Assembly (NCBI GenBank): GCA_946186335.1
Contig: CAMHMW010000123.1
Span: forward strand, 1 to 5,354
DNA from: an uncultured Candidatus Melainabacteria bacterium
GTDB taxonomy: Bacteria; Cyanobacteriota; Vampirovibrionia; Gastranaerophilales; Gastranaerophilaceae
Length of the DNA: 5,354 bases
Reading direction: 5' to 3'
Shown piece after piece: positions 4,690 to 5,354 of the stretch. The position numbers were made by a program, and so were the translations under genes. The number at the start of each line of letters is the position of its first letter. Position 1 is the first letter of the stretch. The notes below the pieces were generated by a model. The model ran no database searches. It worked only from the letters and a program-made list of their open reading frames with translations, and was not told where the DNA came from.

Positions 4690-5352
4690 TTAAACTCTTT
4701 TTATAATACCGTTTATGAGTTTTCCCAAAAATTCAGTGCCTTTTTCCAATATCAAAACACCTTGTTTGTCGGCATCAAATCTTATTGTGTTAATAAGGTT
4801 TCCTTTTGGCAGTCTGAATTCCAAAGGCCTTTCCTTAACAATAAATTTTGATGATACTAACTCATTATTAGAAAAGACAGTAACAACTGAACCTTCGTTA
4901 TTATTTATATGACCTATGTTACCGATAAAAATTCCCTGTTTTGCAAGGTCGGCTTTTATTTTTTCAGCATCTTCCGCTGTTGCTTTTTTGACTCCTGACA
5001 AAATAAGTTCATTAATTTTATTCTGACCGTTCAGTTCAATATTTCCGGGCTTTACAGTTACACTTCCGTCTATAACGGAATCACTGAGAATTACTTTCCC
5101 GCACGAGCCGGATACGTTTCCTGTTACGGAAGATTTTTCAAGTTCAATTGTTCCGTGTACATTATCAATATCCCCGCAAATATGCGAGTTGTCATATATT
5201 TTTGTTTTTCCGTGTATGTTTTCAATATTTCCGTTAATTTTTGAATCTCCGATGCTTATGTTACCAAAAGTTGAACTGACGGATGAATCAAAATTTTTAG
5301 AATGAATATCTATATCATCGAAATTTGTACGGTAACCTTTAAACGAAATGTT
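4690..5352 (-). CDS. beta-solenoid repeat protein, C-terminal part (5' end outside window)
   Basis: The minus-strand frame is open from the right edge to the stop at 4690, giving 220 visible residues with no start inside the window. A TTG at 5001 is only an internal Leu. Residues ~12-118 repeat with an 18-19-residue period. Glycines fall at 30, 48, 67, 85 and 103, with a second series at 41, 60, 78 and 96, each turn fitting 'G.I.[IL]...S.I.G.I..'. This is the look of a right-handed parallel beta-helix with about five visible turns. Comparable patterns occur in bactofilins, in DUF4097/GIN-type putative adhesins and in FapA-like proteins; I cannot choose between them. After the solenoid comes a short helix (TAEDAEKIKADLAKQG, ~126-141), then a Gly/Asn-containing beta-rich domain (~143-205) and an end segment 'FLGKLINGIIKRV'. 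No transmembrane segment or sorting signal is seen in the visible part; the N-terminus, which would show export, is missing. The coding call is firm and the function unknown. Confidence 0.8.
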   Translation of the reverse strand, partial: NISFKGYRTNFDDIDIHSKNFDSSVSSTFGNISIGDSKINGNIENIHGKTKIYDNSHICGDIDNVHGTIELEKSSVTGNVSGSCGKVILSDSVIDGSVTVKPGNIELNGQNKINELILSGVKKATAEDAEKIKADLAKQGIFIGNIGHINNNEGSVVTVFSNNELVSSKFIVKERPLEFRLPKGNLINTIRFDADKQGVLILEKGTEFLGKLINGIIKRV

Positions 5353-5354
5353 TG

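Noticed and set aside
4122..4912. Open frames at 4122-4403 (minus) and 4715-4912 (plus)
   Set aside because: They are antisense to the WG repeats and the solenoid protein respectively; no start signals or motifs support them.
4999..5001. TTG as the start of the minus-strand gene
   Set aside because: The frame continues upstream without a stop to the right edge and encodes regular solenoid repeats, so this is an internal Leu codon.

Overview
The window is AT-rich and gene-dense. It carries six protein-coding genes, two of them cut by the window edges, and no rRNA, tRNA or CRISPR array. An AsmA-like envelope protein points to a cell with an outer membrane. Together with the low GC, a WG-repeat secreted protein and a C_GCAxxG_C_C protein, this best fits a gut-type low-GC Gram-negative such as the non-photosynthetic sister group of Cyanobacteria (Gastranaerophilales/Vampirovibrionia). 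That placement is an inference from gene content and style, not proven here.

Layout. (1) Positions 2-1791, plus strand: the C-terminal part of a large AsmA-like protein, followed 11 bases later by a C_GCAxxG_C_C putative redox protein, probably one transcript. (2) 1792-1929: a convergent intergenic gap filled by three palindromic repeat modules joined by short AT-rich linkers. (3) 1930-3571: a divergent pair, smpB on the minus strand (trans-translation, ribosome rescue) and alr on the plus strand (alanine racemase, D-Ala for peptidoglycan). Their start codons are only 67 bases apart. Both predicted promoters place the transcription start at, or within a few bases of, the start codon, so both mRNAs may be leaderless. 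(4) 3572-3728: a second copy of the hairpin repeat, then a good sigma70-type promoter and Shine-Dalgarno. (5) 3729-4640: an exported WG-repeat protein with a Cys/His-rich mature N-terminus. (6) 4690-5352, minus strand: the C-terminal part of a beta-solenoid protein with a clear 18-19-residue periodicity, open at the right edge.

The genes do not form one pathway; housekeeping functions (smpB, alr) sit between envelope or secreted proteins. The non-coding parts hold the more unusual signals. These are the back-to-back promoters of smpB and alr, and a 24-base hairpin element found downstream of both genes in the same orientation relative to each gene. I see no convincing evidence of a new defence or mobile system.
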